The translations under genes were made by a program, and so were the position numbers. Shown piece by piece: positions 11,128 through 22,369 of a stretch of 64,000 bases of DNA. Position 1 is the stretch's first letter. Each line of letters starts with the position of its first letter. The notes beneath the pieces were generated by a model. It searched no databases and was not told where the DNA came from. It saw only the letters and a list, made by a program, of their open reading frames with translations. The stretch comes from Verticillium longisporum (Eukaryota; Ascomycota; Sordariomycetes; Glomerellales; Plectosphaerellaceae). The stretch spans positions 868,001-932,000 of the forward strand of contig JAETXT010000002.1 of assembly GCA_019188255.1 (NCBI GenBank), read 5' to 3'.

Positions 11128-12755
11128 CTACGCCCTCTCGCTTCCCCTGAGGCGCACGGCCTGGCCGTACTTTTGCAGCTTCGTGATGAGCTGGTCACCT
11201 TGGCGGACGACGTCCTGGTACTGCTTGTTCTTGTCGTCGGGTCGGTTCGTCTCGATGACGCCCTTGCCGGAGACGCGGTCAATCGTGCAGGGGATGCGGC
11301 CGGCGGCGATGAAGCGGGCGAGGTCACTGCAAATATGTCAGTCAGTGTGAATCTCTTGCTGCCTTTCGGCACGGCACTGCCGTCTGCCTTGGAGAGGAAA
11401 GGAAACATACCGATCCAGGAAATCGACGGTGACGCCAAAGTCCGTGGCCATGGTGTCGAGGCCGACGACGCGGTAGCTCTGCAGCAGCTGCTGGTAGGCG
11501 CGCAGGCGCATCTCGCGCACGAACCACTGCTTGTGCTCGTGCAGGTAGCGGTCCTGGGCGAGGAAGGACTCCTCGACCTGGGCGAGGGCCTGGAAGAAGA
11601 ACTTGTAGCTGCCGTTGTACAGGCTCGTGACGAGCTGGGCGAGGGGCGAGAAGTCGATGGCCATCTCGGCATCGGGCTGCTCGGTGCTGGAGCCGAGTGT
11701 CGTCAGGTTGACCGCCGTCTTGGCGCCCTTCTTGACCGAGGTCGAGCCCTCCTCCGCCGAGATCGAGTCGTCGGCGCCGGGGCCGGCGCTGGGGGCGCCC
11801 GAGAGGGCGGGCATCTTGTCCTCGCCGGCGCCCAGGATGGCCTTGGTCTCGGGGGCGTCGACGACCTTGCTCTTGAAGTCGACGCGTTTCAGCGAGACGG
11901 AACCGGCGAGCACAGAGTAGACGACGAGGGACGAGTACGTGCAGAGCTCGTAGCTGGTGAAGGTGGAGAGGGAGTCGAGGAGGAGAGGCGCCGCGGCAGC
12001 GTAAGAGCGGATCGTCAGGAGGTGGAGGCCTTCGTAGGCCTTGAGACGGTTGCGACGATCCCAGTCACCGCCCGATTCGACGAGCGCCTTGGCACGCTCG
12101 ACGTGCTTCTTCGTCAGGAGCTTGTCGCCGTAGAAGAGGCCCATGCGGACAATGGCGAGAACGAGATCGATTTTGGTGCCGAGGATGCCCGTCTTCTCAA
12201 AGACGTCTTCGTATGCCGTGATGGCGCGGTCCTGTGCCACGCATGTTAGCTCACTCGCAACGTCAACGACGCAATGTGAATGGTACAGGCACCCACCTTG
12301 TCGCCAACCCGCGCCCAGAATTCAGCCCTCTTTCCTCGCGCGGCCTGGACCTCGGTGTCGCCAGCCTGCTCCACCGCCTCGTCCTCCTCTTTCTGGATGC
12401 CCTCGAGCCCGGCGTCGTTCTCTGATTTCAACTGCTTGTACAGATCTTCGTCCCATGGCAGGTTGATGGTGGTCTGGCTCTTAGTGGCGATCATGCCGAC
12501 GAGACTGGACTTGCGGCTGGGGGGCTTGCCAGGCACGGACTGGCTCGATCCCTCGCCGACAGTGTTGAGGATGCCCTCGAGCGGGTGTGCGAGGAATCGG
12601 TAGAAGGGCGCCATCTTGTGCTCGGCGATGGTATCTTGGAGGACCTTGACAGCGGCCTGCTGGACTGACTTGGAGGCGTAGGGGTTGGTGAGGGTGAAGA
12701 CATGCTGGGAGAGAGGGAGGAGCGGCCACTTTGCGTATTGCGGTTCAGAACCCAT
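11128..12755 (-). CDS. rpn7: 26S proteasome regulatory (lid) subunit Rpn7 / PSMD6
   Basis: Non-ATPase lid subunit of the 19S regulatory particle, acting in nucleus and cytoplasm. Three exons: 12755-12297, 12231-11411 and 11326-11128. The introns are 65 nt (GTGGGT, branch GCTAAC, GGCACAG) and 84 nt (GTATGT to TTTGCAG). The product is 492 residues with an intact frame. The N-terminus (QYAKWPLLPLSQHVFTLT) and the helical repeat block (RAITAYEDVFEKTGILGTKI, IVRMGLFYGD, YEGLHLLTIR) match the RPN7 domain. The C-terminal third has PCI-domain pattern (SYRVVGLDTMATDFGVTVDF, DLARFIAAGRIPCTIDRVSG). It carries a Ser/Gly-rich insert (about residues 275-300) before the PCI region. It is divergent from the cap methyltransferase, 561 bp away. 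Confidence 0.95.
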
Positions 12756-13316
12756 AGTGGCGGATGTGACGAGTTCTCTGATGCAGGTGTGTTGATCGCA
12801 AAGAAATGGCAACAAGAGCTGGGACGGAGATGGTCGTGGGATAAGGAGGGTGACGTTGGCGGGTTTGATGTTGGAGTTGATGATTGCAGCTTTGGAGCTT
12901 TCGATCGTCACAGATACACTTCGAAGGTGCAAGGTGCCGATGAGTGTTGGAGTGATGTGATTGGCCAGCTGCCCTGGTTCTGTTGTAAGGTGTGTGAGGC
13001 TCCAGCGCAACACGTACTGCACCATTAATGCGGTGTGCCTGCCGTAGTTCAAAGGTGGAATTCTACGGTGCACCTTTACAGCATATCGTGCAGTGGATCT
13101 GACTTTCTTCATCCCTGCCTCGTCCGTTTGAAGCTAGTAACAGAGCTCGACCTCAACCCTTCCTTCGGGACTGCTTCCTACCTGCCTCGTACCTAGGTAC
13201 CCTGACTATTCACTCGAAAACCATTGTCACGAACAAGACTTTTAACTCTCCTTTTTGCGTCACTCCAACCCCTCCAATACTAGCAACCTCGCTCAAATCC
13301 TTCCCATCATCTCATC
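12756..13316. promoter_or_regulatory. Shared divergent promoter of rpn7 and the cap methyltransferase
   Basis: 561 bp between two divergent start codons. A CGTACCTAGGTACC palindrome-like motif sits at about 13,188-13,203, about 115 bp before the methyltransferase ATG. The same motif family recurs in other promoters of this window. A CT-rich stretch precedes the ATG at 13,317. The proteasome element GGTGGCAAA is not obvious. Confidence 0.45.
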
Positions 13317-14753
13317 ATGGCCGACGATCGGTACGGCTACGAGGGAAATCCCCAGCCATACAGCGCCAACAATCTCGACCCCCCCAGAAAGCGAAAGGCA
13401 GACAACGCAGAAGAACTTCCGCAACCCTATAACGCAAAGGAGCTCCAGCCCGCTAAACGCCGAGCCATGTCGCCAAACGAGCACCATCCCCGCAAGCAGA
13501 AGCGTCCTGGCGCGCGCGCGCGCATCTCCGAAGCCGAGCGAGAGGCCATCCGCCAGCGAGCCCTCGACAGAGATCGCGCTCTTGAAGCTGCCGCCTCTGC
13601 TGTACCTCTGGAACCCCGTCAACGAGGCATCAACGATGTCGTGACGCAGCATTACAACAGCGTCCCCGAGCGAGGGCGCGATTGGAGGAGGACCGACAGT
13701 AAGATCAAGGGCCTCCGATCTTTCAACAATTGGGTCAAGAGCTGCATCATTCAGAAGTTCTCGCCTGACGAGGACTATACTCCTGCATCCCGCGAACAGG
13801 GGCGCTCGGGCGGCCACGAGCTGCTCGTTCTCGACATTGGGTGCGGCAAGGGCGGCGACTTGGGCAAGTGGCAACAGGCACCTCAGCCCGTGCAGCTCTA
13901 CGTTGGTCTTGACCCCGCCGACGTCAGTATCGACCAGGCGAGGGAGCGCTATCGTCAGATGAGCAGTCGTGGTGGAGGCGGACGTGGTGGCAGGGGTGGC
14001 CATAGGCGGCCCCCTCCCCGCATCTTCGACTGTCAGTTCCATGTCAAAGACTGCTACGGTGAATCCATTGAGGACATTGACGTCGTCCGCCAGGTCGGTT
14101 TCGAACCCGGCCCGATCAACCGTCGCGGCTTCGACGTTGTGAGCATGATGTTCTGCATGCATTACGCCTTTGAAAGCGAGGAGAAGGCTCGAACGATGCT
14201 GCGTAACGTGGCCGGAGCGCTGAAGAAGGGAGGCCGTCTCGTTGGATGCATTCCAAACTCTGACGTTCTAGGAGAGCATGTACGGAAATTCAACGAACGA
14301 ATGAAGGAGAAGAAGAGGCTTAAGGAAGAGAACCCCGAGCCACCCGCCGAGGCCGAGGACGGTGAACTGGAGGAGGGTGAGGCTGAGGAGACCGCCGAAT
14401 GGGGCAACAGCATCTACCGTGTCCGATTTCCCGGCAAGACCCCCGAAGACGGCATTTTCCGTCCTGCGTTCGGCTGGAAGTACAACTTCTTCCTCGACGA
14501 GGCCGTGGAGGAGGTTCCCGAGTACGTCGTGCCGTGGGAGGCGTTCCGTGCTCTGGCCGAAGATTTCAACCTCGAGCTGCAGTACCAGAAAAACTTCATG
14601 GATGTCTGGAACAGCGAGAAGGGCGACCCCACGCTCGGTCCATTGAGTGAGAGGATGGGTGTGAGGGAGCGCGGCGGCGGCGACCTCCTGGTTTCGCCAG
14701 ACGAGCAGGAAGCTGCGAGCTTCTACATTGCCTTTTGCTTCTACAAGGTCTAG
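13317..14753 (+). CDS. abd1: mRNA cap guanine-N7 methyltransferase (Abd1/Pcm1 family)
   Basis: Transfers methyl from S-adenosylmethionine to N7 of the cap guanine on nascent nuclear mRNA. Single exon of 478 residues, intact. Residues 1-100 are a basic, disordered head with KRKAD and RKQKRPGARAR nuclear-localisation-like motifs. The catalytic domain begins with VVTQHYNSVPERGRDWRRTD and FNNWVKSCIIQKF. The SAM-binding motif I is LVLDIGCGKGGDLGKW, followed by YVGLDPADVSIDQARERY. A Gly/Arg-rich insert (SRGGGGRGGRGG) sits between strands. The active-site region FDVVSMMFCMHYAFES, then GGRLVGCIPNSD, and the C-terminal YNFFLDEAVEEVPEYVVPWE are all family features. A Glu-rich insert (about residues 340-360) is a fungal elaboration. 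The ATG is chosen because the head is basic and continuous with the domain. Confidence 0.95.
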   Translation: MADDRYGYEGNPQPYSANNLDPPRKRKADNAEELPQPYNAKELQPAKRRAMSPNEHHPRKQKRPGARARISEAEREAIRQRALDRDRALEAAASAVPLEPRQRGINDVVTQHYNSVPERGRDWRRTDSKIKGLRSFNNWVKSCIIQKFSPDEDYTPASREQGRSGGHELLVLDIGCGKGGDLGKWQQAPQPVQLYVGLDPADVSIDQARERYRQMSSRGGGGRGGRGGHRRPPPRIFDCQFHVKDCYGESIEDIDVVRQVGFEPGPINRRGFDVVSMMFCMHYAFESEEKARTMLRNVAGALKKGGRLVGCIPNSDVLGEHVRKFNERMKEKKRLKEENPEPPAEAEDGELEEGEAEETAEWGNSIYRVRFPGKTPEDGIFRPAFGWKYNFFLDEAVEEVPEYVVPWEAFRALAEDFNLELQYQKNFMDVWNSEKGDPTLGPLSERMGVRERGGGDLLVSPDEQEAASFYIAFCFYKV

Positions 14754-15976
14754 ATGTACAAATGGGTCTTACGAGAGGTGCCTTTCGATCTCGCGGGTGG
14801 GCATCGCTTGCACCTTTTCGTTGCGGGAGACCGAGCGGTCTCCTCTGCTCTCGCTCATCAATGATGGAACCTCCAACCACTTGCTGGTTATCACCTAAGA
14901 CATCCAACCTTTCCAGATGTTGTTCTTCTGTGACAAATGTTGTTCCTCCCATTTGCGCATTTTTTCTATCACTCATCCCCGACACTCGGATCGGATCGTG
15001 AATGCAGGTGAATTAAGGCCGTCAATTAATAGTCTGCTAGTTGATGTCGGTGCAATCTCCCAGTACTCTCTTCCGCGAGTCTTCCGCGAGTCGAAGGACG
15101 CGCCAGGGGTGTCATGCATTCTCGGTACCGCGAACCTTGCAAACGATCAATGAGTCTACCACCGCAAATGATCCTGCAGTGTTTGTTGGGAGCCAAGGGA
15201 GCACACAACTTATTACCCCCATTGACTTACCTTCTACCGCCTCGAGCCTGCCCTTGCATTACACAAGTTGAAATCCAGGAGTGGGTTGTCCACTCCCATC
15301 CAGATTTCACTGGTGAACTTGCTGGACTGAAAATACTTGACGCAATGCGTATGCTGCATTCATTTGTTACTGTACTGCTGAGACCTTGACATGATAGAAA
15401 TCCAGCGGTGGTGTCAATCTTCGCCGCCCTTGGGGTCCCCTGTTACATCCAGTACACCCAGAGCCGGCTTGCTAAGACGCCTCCTTCCATGGTCATCACG
15501 TTTCGATGATTGCTCCTAGCCCTGTTCAAATGACAGTGCTACACAATCGTCACAAATACACAAGTCATTAAACCTCGGCCTACCCGAAATCTTCAAAGGA
15601 GTGTAGACAAGATACCGAACCAAAAGAAAAAAAGAAAAGAAATGAAGATGTGAAAGCTGGCGCAGACAAACTATTTAGCCAACTTCCAGCTTCATTGATA
15701 AGAAAAATGGGCGGTAGGGCGAGCAAACGTATGATAGTCGAGACCTGCAATATGAGGTCAGACATTCAGGATCAGAGCGAGCGGATACGATATATATCCA
15801 CTCTTAAACGTATAAAGAATAGTCGTTGTGAAGCATGAATGATGCTTAAATGACCAAGTAGAGCGTTCGAGCACAGGACAAGCCCGACTCGATGGCTCCG
15901 GGGGATCCCATGTGCCAATTGCTTAGTGGCAGGTTAGGTGTCGCCGTGATACCGTTGTTTTGCAGCAAGGGGACTG
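14754..15976. other. Convergent 3' region, no gene recognised
   Basis: 1.2 kb between the stop codons of the methyltransferase (+) and the 15,977 gene (-). Longer than needed for two 3' UTRs, but the short open frames lack coding character. An 11-bp tandem repeat is noted separately. Confidence 0.5.
15069..15090. repeat. 2 x 11-bp tandem repeat
   Basis: The unit TCTTCCGCGAG occurs twice in direct succession. Its function is unknown and it may be replication slippage. Confidence 0.7.
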
Positions 15977-17463
15977 CTAAGAATCATATCCAGGTTCAGG
16001 AGCGAACCATGTCCGCTCTCTGCCAGGATCGAAAGTATTGGAGTGTTCGATGTTCTGACTGGGCACTGTCCCTGGATATTGGTCCATGTAACACCATGGT
16101 GCCATAGGAGTGTCGGGAGTTTCATTGAAACCGACGTCGTTTTGACTGTTGAAACCCATGTCTGCAGAGGTAAATGAGCCTCCGAACGAAAAACCTTGGT
16201 GATCGCTGTGGTTATATACAGCAGATGAGTAATCCATTGTCATGGGTTGACTGGTGAAAAATGTGCTCGGATTGTATTCAGACGCAGCCGATTGGATTTG
16301 TAATAAGTCGAAGGATGATTCCGAAGTGGGATGCGACGAAGTATCGGCTGCAGACCAAGCCATAGAAGGCGCATAGCTCGATTGAGTTTCTTGGTCCAAA
16401 GCCTCTGAGCCGGAATATCTCAGACTATCTCGGCGGTCCGGTTGCCCGTTGTTTATCCATTGGTCTTGTTGGTTCTGAAAGATTGCGAGCCCCTGGTTCT
16501 GCGCAGGGAATTGGTCAGACAATAGCTGTGAGCCAGGATTGCCCCAATCAAGGTCTGAACTTGCAACGCTTGCTCCGTAGCCAAAGCCCGATTGGCAAAG
16601 GTTTTGTGGCGTCAAGTTTGGTTGGACCCCTGATCCCAGCATCGACGCCGAGGATGACGGGATTTGATGGACGCCAAATGGCATATGCGATTGTTGCCCA
16701 GTCATATCAATGCTTGAGGAAAGCTGTGTTTGTGAGTTGTCGTTGCGGTGCATGATGTGAGCTTCGCTCATCTCTGGTAGTTGCAAAGACGGTGGTCAGA
16801 AGACAAAAGTCTGTGGAGAGGAGACGAGCACTAACCTCTCGTATCGTGGGGCAATTGCCACACCTCCTGATCAAATGATGTTTGGGTGATACAGGCAAGC
16901 TTTTGGCAGACATGACGATTCCCAAACTCGTGATGGCGGCGAGAGAGTGTTTTGAGTTCAGTATTGCCGAGGACCATATCAAAGTCCTTCATGTCGAAAG
17001 GCAGTACCAAGCCTTTGTATAGAGTGCTGTCCGGTGATATTCCAAGATGCCTAGCACTTATCCTCAGACCTTTGACGAAGCCATCCGCGTCGATCGCCCC
17101 GTATGGCGTCTTCAGCTGGCGTCTTGCACCTGGTTTGGGTGGCACATAGCTTAAACCATGATGACGACAGAAGGACTTTGAAATGATAGTCTGGTCAAGG
17201 ATATCACATATCCCCACACGAGCTCTCACCAAGAGTCCTTTAGGGTTACCAACATACATCAAGTATGCTGTAGATATTCTTTTTCCCTTCAAAGGAGCGC
17301 ATTCGCTCGGGCAGTTGCCATTTTCAGAAGCCCAGCGAGTAGGGCTGAAATCGAAGAAGTGAGTGTGGATGTCCCCTCTGGCTTCTATCAGCGGGGCCTC
17401 TATGCATAAGTGATGGCCCTGTGCTGTCGAGTACTCAGAATTCATAGACACAGACAGCGCCAT
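15977..17463 (-). CDS. Unrecognised two-exon protein, about 474 residues, with a possible retropepsin-like region
   Basis: Exons 17463-16836 and 16773-15977 are joined across a 62-nt intron (GTTAGT to CTACCAG) in matching phase. I chose the first in-frame ATG of exon 1 (MALSVSMNSEYS); an upstream exon is possible. Residues ~80-200 have the spacing of retropepsin-like folds: a strand ending in ICDILDQTIISKSFC, then HHGLSYVPP, then FDMKDFDMVLGNTELKTL. The usual catalytic DTG is not present, so activity is doubtful and the similarity may be structural only. Residues ~210-474 are Ser/Gln/Asn/Pro-rich, with many SS and QQ pairs and aromatic residues, like fungal transcription-factor activation regions. 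I do not recognise the family. Function unassigned. Confidence 0.65.
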
Positions 17464-18960
17464 GCCATGAGTACCTGGCCAGTCGCGGGAGCTGAGTAGC
17501 CCCACGTGGGGAATATGGACCGGTGAGACGGAGCTTTTCTCAAAATACTAGGCGAAGGCGGCGACGGTGCTTGACCGAGATCCGATAATAAGGGTATGAT
17601 CTGTGCTTATAAGATATCAAGGGCAGGATGTTGTTACTGAGCAAGGGGGTGATACAGACAAAATGAGTTGGCGCACCGAACGGCCTAGTGCGAAGGGCCA
17701 GGCTGTTGCAGAAAATGGTAACCTGGCAGAGGTCACAAAGGGGGAAATGATCGGGGAGACAATGGAAAGGTAAGAAAGATGACAGCAGTGTACCTCTTCG
17801 GGCATGAGGGGGTCTAATTAAGTAAAAAAGGTACCTACCTAGACATGAGGCTACCGGCCATGGCACATCCGATCCGAAGTTGTTCACGGGAGCATCTTCT
17901 GGCGCCAGATTGGTAAGGAATACTGATCGTAATTTCATTCCACACTCAATTTACACTCATTGCCAGCCCAGCCTCAAAAAAGCCTGTGAAGACAACTTGG
18001 AGGAAGGGGGCGTGTGGGCAGCGAGTGCGGCTCATTTGCCTGCCGTCGTCCGCGAACCATGTGAAGAGGCTTCCATGAACGAGCTGAGGCTCAGTGAAAC
18101 CTCATGCTTCGGTTGCCGCACACAGTACCTTTGACACTACTTGTTGCTCAAAGAGTAGTTTTTTCCTGACTTAGTCATGAGACAAGCTCTCTAGAGAGTG
18201 GTTTAGCATTGACGTCTCAATCTTCAACACGATCCTCAAGCGCAAGAAAACTGATGCGGCTGATGAGAGTGCTGGGAAAGACAGCAATCTGGATCTCCAA
18301 AACGTAGAATCGATGAGGGGCGGGCCAGCATTAGGCACCCGGTGGCCTTCGTCGGTAATTTTTGGGAATTGTAATTGTAATTCATGATGTTGGCCGTTGA
18401 TTCGTAGGATAAAAGCTGACATGTCGTTCCTAGGCCAGAACACTACTGCAGGCTCTGCTCCTTCAGGAAAATACTAGCCTACCTAGTATGTCACAGCAGC
18501 TTCCCAATGCAATCGAGGAGTATCTCCACCAACACCCGTGCTGTGCCTCGAAGTGTAATTGCGCCGCCTTTGGAATTACACTTTGTCCAATGTCACGTAA
18601 GGTCGGTGACACAACATGAGCCCCATGCCAGCCTCACATGCACCGTTTTCGTTTGTGAAATCATATGCGCCGGTTCGAGCTTTAGGGCGGATCGACGTCG
18701 AACAGTCTAGTTTGTTATCGCTTGATTGATCCCCCCGCCACAGATGGCATTGTCGAGCATCGTTTGCTCCATAAGATAAGTGATGCCTCCTGACCAAGGT
18801 CTTTGGCACAAAACGAGTCGATGAAGGGGACTCACATCCGCCCACCGACCATCGTTCTTTCAATGTGGTTGAAGCTATCACTCGGATGCTGCATGAAACA
18901 GAAACCAAATCGTAAGGTATCTCCCGTTCCAACTTGTCGTTCTGGTATTAAAATCAAGAT
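17464..18960. other. Divergent intergenic region, no gene recognised
   Basis: 1.5 kb between divergent genes, presumably the promoters of both. A GGTACCTACCTAG motif lies at 17,830-17,843 and a CCTACCTAG motif near 18,478. Open frames at 17,540-17,938 (-) and 18,171-18,443 (-) lack domain or codon-pattern support. Confidence 0.5.
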
Positions 18961-19824
18961 ATGAAGGCTGAAATGTCAACACAATATCGTACATGTAAAT
19001 CTCGAGGATTCGATCGACGTCATTGTACGAGCAAAGACCATCACCAGTTTGGCCATAGATCGTCAATTAGCACGAGAGCCCGGAAGCCATGGCCTTGGAA
19101 TCAGCACGGAAGTTGTGCCTTGAAGAAGAATGCGGATAACAATCGAGTCATTCTTGACAAAGAAATATCCCGGCCGTCAGACTTTGGGCCGAACCATGGG
19201 AATGCAATCAACATCAGAGTACTTTCGGGATCCCAACGATTCGAACATTCGGAGACTTTACAACTGTTTGGTGTGAAAGATGCAGGGGTTTCTTTTGGGT
19301 TGCAAAACCAACAAGAGACCTCACACATCAGCCGCGATGCCCTCCGGTCAGCTAGAGCTTTAGGAGAGGGTTGTATAAGTGTTGTCTCAAGGAACTCCAA
19401 CTTTGTGCCAGGCACAGGAAACGCGACCAGCTCTCGAGGCTCTGATGTTCTGCTTGAAATTCCAGGAGAATGTACTGAGGTCGGGCCTCAGTCAGACACA
19501 CCCTCACATGATCCAACGCGCAACCGGGCCAGAATCGAACGGCCGGATTCGGCTGAATTGCCAGGTCGGATACTCCCTGCAGATCAGACATCCGAATGTG
19601 ATGAACACATTGATGATAGTCCCAGAGGGCTGAGCTGCGGGCACGTTGCTATCGATTACGAAGCTGAATTCGACGGAAAGCCTTTAGAGGAGTTACCACA
19701 AGCACTGAGAGACTTTCGGGAACACCCTGCGCACAAGTTTTGGACATGGTCCCCGGAGCTGCAGCAATGGTTTCATAACGAGGAGGATGGTTCCCGCATA
19801 TTTTGTCCTGAGGAATTGGATTGA
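18961..19824 (+). CDS. Small protein with C-terminal PAHKFWTWS...WFH...ELD motif (copy 1)
   Basis: Single open frame of 287 residues from a true ATG. Residues 1-230 are polar, rich in Ser, Arg and Asn, and probably disordered. The last ~40 residues form a compact aromatic block, HPAHKFWTWSPELQQWFHNE, ending PEELD at the stop codon. The gene at 40,673-41,167 ends with the same block at the same distance from its stop (PAHKFWTWSREKQGWFHEDE, ending PTELD). The two N-terminal parts do not align. I take them as paralogues sharing a small fungal C-terminal domain reminiscent of WW-like folds. Function unknown. The AT-rich transposon island lies between the two. Neither signal peptide nor membrane segment is visible. 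Confidence 0.7.
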   Translation: MKAEMSTQYRTCKSRGFDRRHCTSKDHHQFGHRSSISTRARKPWPWNQHGSCALKKNADNNRVILDKEISRPSDFGPNHGNAINIRVLSGSQRFEHSETLQLFGVKDAGVSFGLQNQQETSHISRDALRSARALGEGCISVVSRNSNFVPGTGNATSSRGSDVLLEIPGECTEVGPQSDTPSHDPTRNRARIERPDSAELPGRILPADQTSECDEHIDDSPRGLSCGHVAIDYEAEFDGKPLEELPQALRDFREHPAHKFWTWSPELQQWFHNEEDGSRIFCPEELD

Positions 19825-20689
19825 ATACATCAAACAGCTGTTGTATTTCGTGTCATTCGATTGTAGTTATATTCTACTGCACAGCCGTTTTCGATAAATT
19901 AACTCACTGTTATCGGATTACCACTCTTTGAGAATCAATCAAGAGCGACCTCGAAAGCTTGATGTTTCAGTAGACCAACCGCACAGCCTCCCATCTGTAG
20001 AGCTAGCCTCTATCCATATAGTTGATATGCCACTGGCAGGCCCTTGGACTCACCATTCAATCAGGAGGCGGTTGACATACGGCTAGATCCTCTCTGCGAG
20101 AGGAAACGCTGGAGAACGAGAAATAAAAGAAGTGAATTGTGAAAACATTATTCAATCAGTTGTGTTACGGGTTAGACTCGTGGGTTATTCAAGCCTTGGG
20201 CCTATACCTCTACGAAGGCAGTCCAACTTATGTCAGGTGGCCCTGCGGAGCCACCAAACAGGGGGGCTGATTAGGGGCTAAGGACTACGAGAACGCGTAT
20301 ATAAGGACTGCGGAGGGCCCTCCAAGCTGCGGAGGGCCAGAATTCAGATGTATTACAACCCCCGACCTATATTCTATTACCTGCGGACCACGTCTGGAAG
20401 ACCTCTTCACTCTGCTCTAAACCAAGCATTGACTAACTGAGTCTCATATTGACTCAATATCGTATCAGTTTAGCTCAACTGGCCAGCTTTGCGTTAGCAT
20501 ACTTACTAATGTGTAAGAGCCGTCACTAAGCAAATCTAGGGCCAGCCATAATAAATTGCGTAGAATATTCGATCATACTAACCCACTTATGTGCTTCAGC
20601 GTCACGAGCATTACACTGCTGAATGTCAATCTGTATAGCTGCTTTATTTCAGACTAGCATATTTCTCTTAACGCCAACTATCCCCAAAA
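19825..20689. other. Intergenic flank of the transposon island
   Basis: Normal-composition sequence that holds the 3' UTR of the preceding gene and, from about 20,162, a possible solo-LTR remnant (listed separately). The AT-rich, CpA-depleted sequence starts shortly after 20,690. Confidence 0.5.
20162..20480 (+). repeat. Possible solo LTR or LTR fragment
   Basis: Starts with TGTTACGGGTTAG and has LTR-promoter features: a GCGTATATAAGG TATA-like box near 20,296, a GGTGGC...GCCACC hairpin near 20,238, and CTGCGGA repeated four times, twice as CTGCGGAGGGCC. No second copy exists in the window and the 3' boundary is uncertain, so the call rests on LTR-like character alone. Confidence 0.35.
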
Positions 20690-20726
20690 CAGCGCTGCTG
20701 TCAATTCAATTCTATCAATTCAAATA
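20690..20726 (+). repeat. Left terminal inverted repeat of the hAT relic
   Basis: Begins CAGCGCTGCTGTCAATTCAA and runs through AATTCAAATA. The right end in reverse complement begins CAGCACTGCCGTCAATTTAA and also reaches AATTCAAATA after a 4-nt gap. Most differences are C/T or G/A, as expected from RIP. Confidence 0.75.
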
Positions 20727-20923
20727 GTCAAACAACTAATCAAATCACTCTAATTTCACGATTCAAATAGTTAAATAACCCTATACGGATTAATTAACTA
20801 TTTAAATACTATTAAGTTATATATAAATCTCGGGATTTCTATATTCTAATATATTATATAACTAAAAAGAGGAGTTATATACTAACTTAAAGCTAATTTA
20901 AGCTTTAAGTTTATATATAATAG

Positions 20924-20998
20924 TAACTAGGGTAGGATTCGAACCTATGCCTTCTACTATAAATGCTAGATATTATACTACTAGGCTATATAATCTTA
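20924..20998 (-). pseudogene. RIP-decayed tRNA-like sequence
   Basis: On the minus strand a TAGCCTAGTAGTATAAT stretch fits an A box (TRGCnnAGYnGG) with G-to-A change, and GGTTCGAATCC is a perfect B box at the right distance. The T arm folds (ATAGG/CCTAC, one mismatch), but the acceptor stem pairs poorly and the anticodon cannot be assigned. It lies inside the hAT relic. It is probably dead, and chance resemblance is possible. Confidence 0.4.
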
Positions 20999-21660
20999 TT
21001 ATATTAAGAGCGCTCTAATAGCGATATTAAGAAGGCTTTATAGCTAATTAATCCTACCCTCTAAAATATTATATAGATATATAATATAGTTCTAAACCCT
21101 CTAGCTCTCTATTCGCAATATTACTTTAATCCCTCCTATAGCTACTCTACGACCTCTATTTTCTAAATATTAACCTATTAACTTTAAGAACCTTTAATAT
21201 ATCCCTTACGATCTTTAATTCGATTCTAGTTCTAACGATATCGTTATAACTATTAGAGACTTTATAATTAAATAACGTAATAGATCCTTATTCCTTCCCT
21301 ATTATAATCTAATATTGCTATTATTTTACTTTTACGTTATATATTATATATAAAGGAGTAAGGGATCGTAGAAGCTAGATATATACTTATAGGCTCTTTA
21401 TTATAGAGATCCTCGAAGGAGATATAATTAGGCTAAGCTTCTAGCTCTATTAACGATATAATAAGATTTATAACGTTTAGCTCTTTAAAGCTACTTTAAT
21501 AACCTCTATAATAACTTATCTATAGAAGAAGTATAAGGTATTCGAATCCTTAAGTAAATAGATAGAGGAAAACTCTTTAAGTACTTTAGAGTTAATATTA
21601 TAGTATACTATAATATATAAGTCTTCGATAGATTAAATAGAAGAGCTTACTCTTATATTT

Positions 21661-22080
21661 ATCGTAATGATAAACTAGCCCTTCGATATCTTTAATAGCT
21701 TATACTTTAATTAGCTCCTTATATAACTAAATCCTTATATTATCCTAGTAATACTCTAGGGATGAACCTCTCTCTAATAGCATCTCTCTAGGGTTTTCAC
21801 TATAAAGAAGAAATAGATATAATATTAATTAATAGCTTCGAAGTCTTAGATCTACTTTATATTTAATTACTAGACTTCGCTAAATAGCTTAGCGATATTA
21901 GTTATTTCCTATTACTATATAAGCTATAATAGTATTTAATAATAACGTCTTCTTATTCTCTAATAATAGTATAGAAGCTATATAGGCTAGAATACTATAG
22001 CCTTTATTATATTTATTATTAAGGAGTAGGATATCTTAGATTATATTAGCATTTTAATCTTAGATAATATATAGATTAAC
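21661..22080 (+). pseudogene. hAT transposase, N-terminal to middle part, RIP-inactivated
   Basis: In the frame starting at 21,661, translation through stops gives N-PFDIFNS-YF, LNPYI, RVFTIKKK, LIASKS-IYFIFNY, TSLNSLAIL and finally DYISILILDN. These follow the order of hAT transposases (PF..VE..F, LNP, SKIHLSFDLWTSPN, GYFVLDNA). TAG/TAA stops fall where Trp or Gln codons are expected, the signature of RIP. The frame is cut by LTR 1 at 22,081. A continuation is found at 36,302, although some middle sequence appears to be missing. Confidence 0.65.
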
Positions 22081-22369
22081 TATTAAACTAATATTAGGGG
22101 ATTACTTAGGTTAGTAATTACTATATAGGATTTATTAATATAATAATTACTAGGGCTAGGATTTATAATTCTTAGAAGTATATAATTTATAGTTTATATA
22201 ATTAGTAAATTAAATAAGTATATCTAATTTATATAGATGGTAGTAATTTAGAGAGATAGTATTAATAATTATTATAAATCTTATATTACTAACCCTACCT
22301 ATTTAGAGCTCTTAAGTATAATTAAAGTAATAAATTAGGATTTATATAAATAGTACAGCCCTTTTAATA
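22081..22369 (+). repeat. LTR 1 (5' LTR of copia X)
   Basis: Starts TATTAAACTAATATTAGGGG and ends CTTTTAATA, about 289 bp. Un-RIPed ends were probably TGTTGAAC...TTAACA. It is the most strongly mutated of the four copies. Confidence 0.75.

Noticed and set aside
10963..12249. 428-residue plus-strand open frame
   Set aside because: Antisense shadow of rpn7; composition reflects the GC-rich third positions of the real gene.
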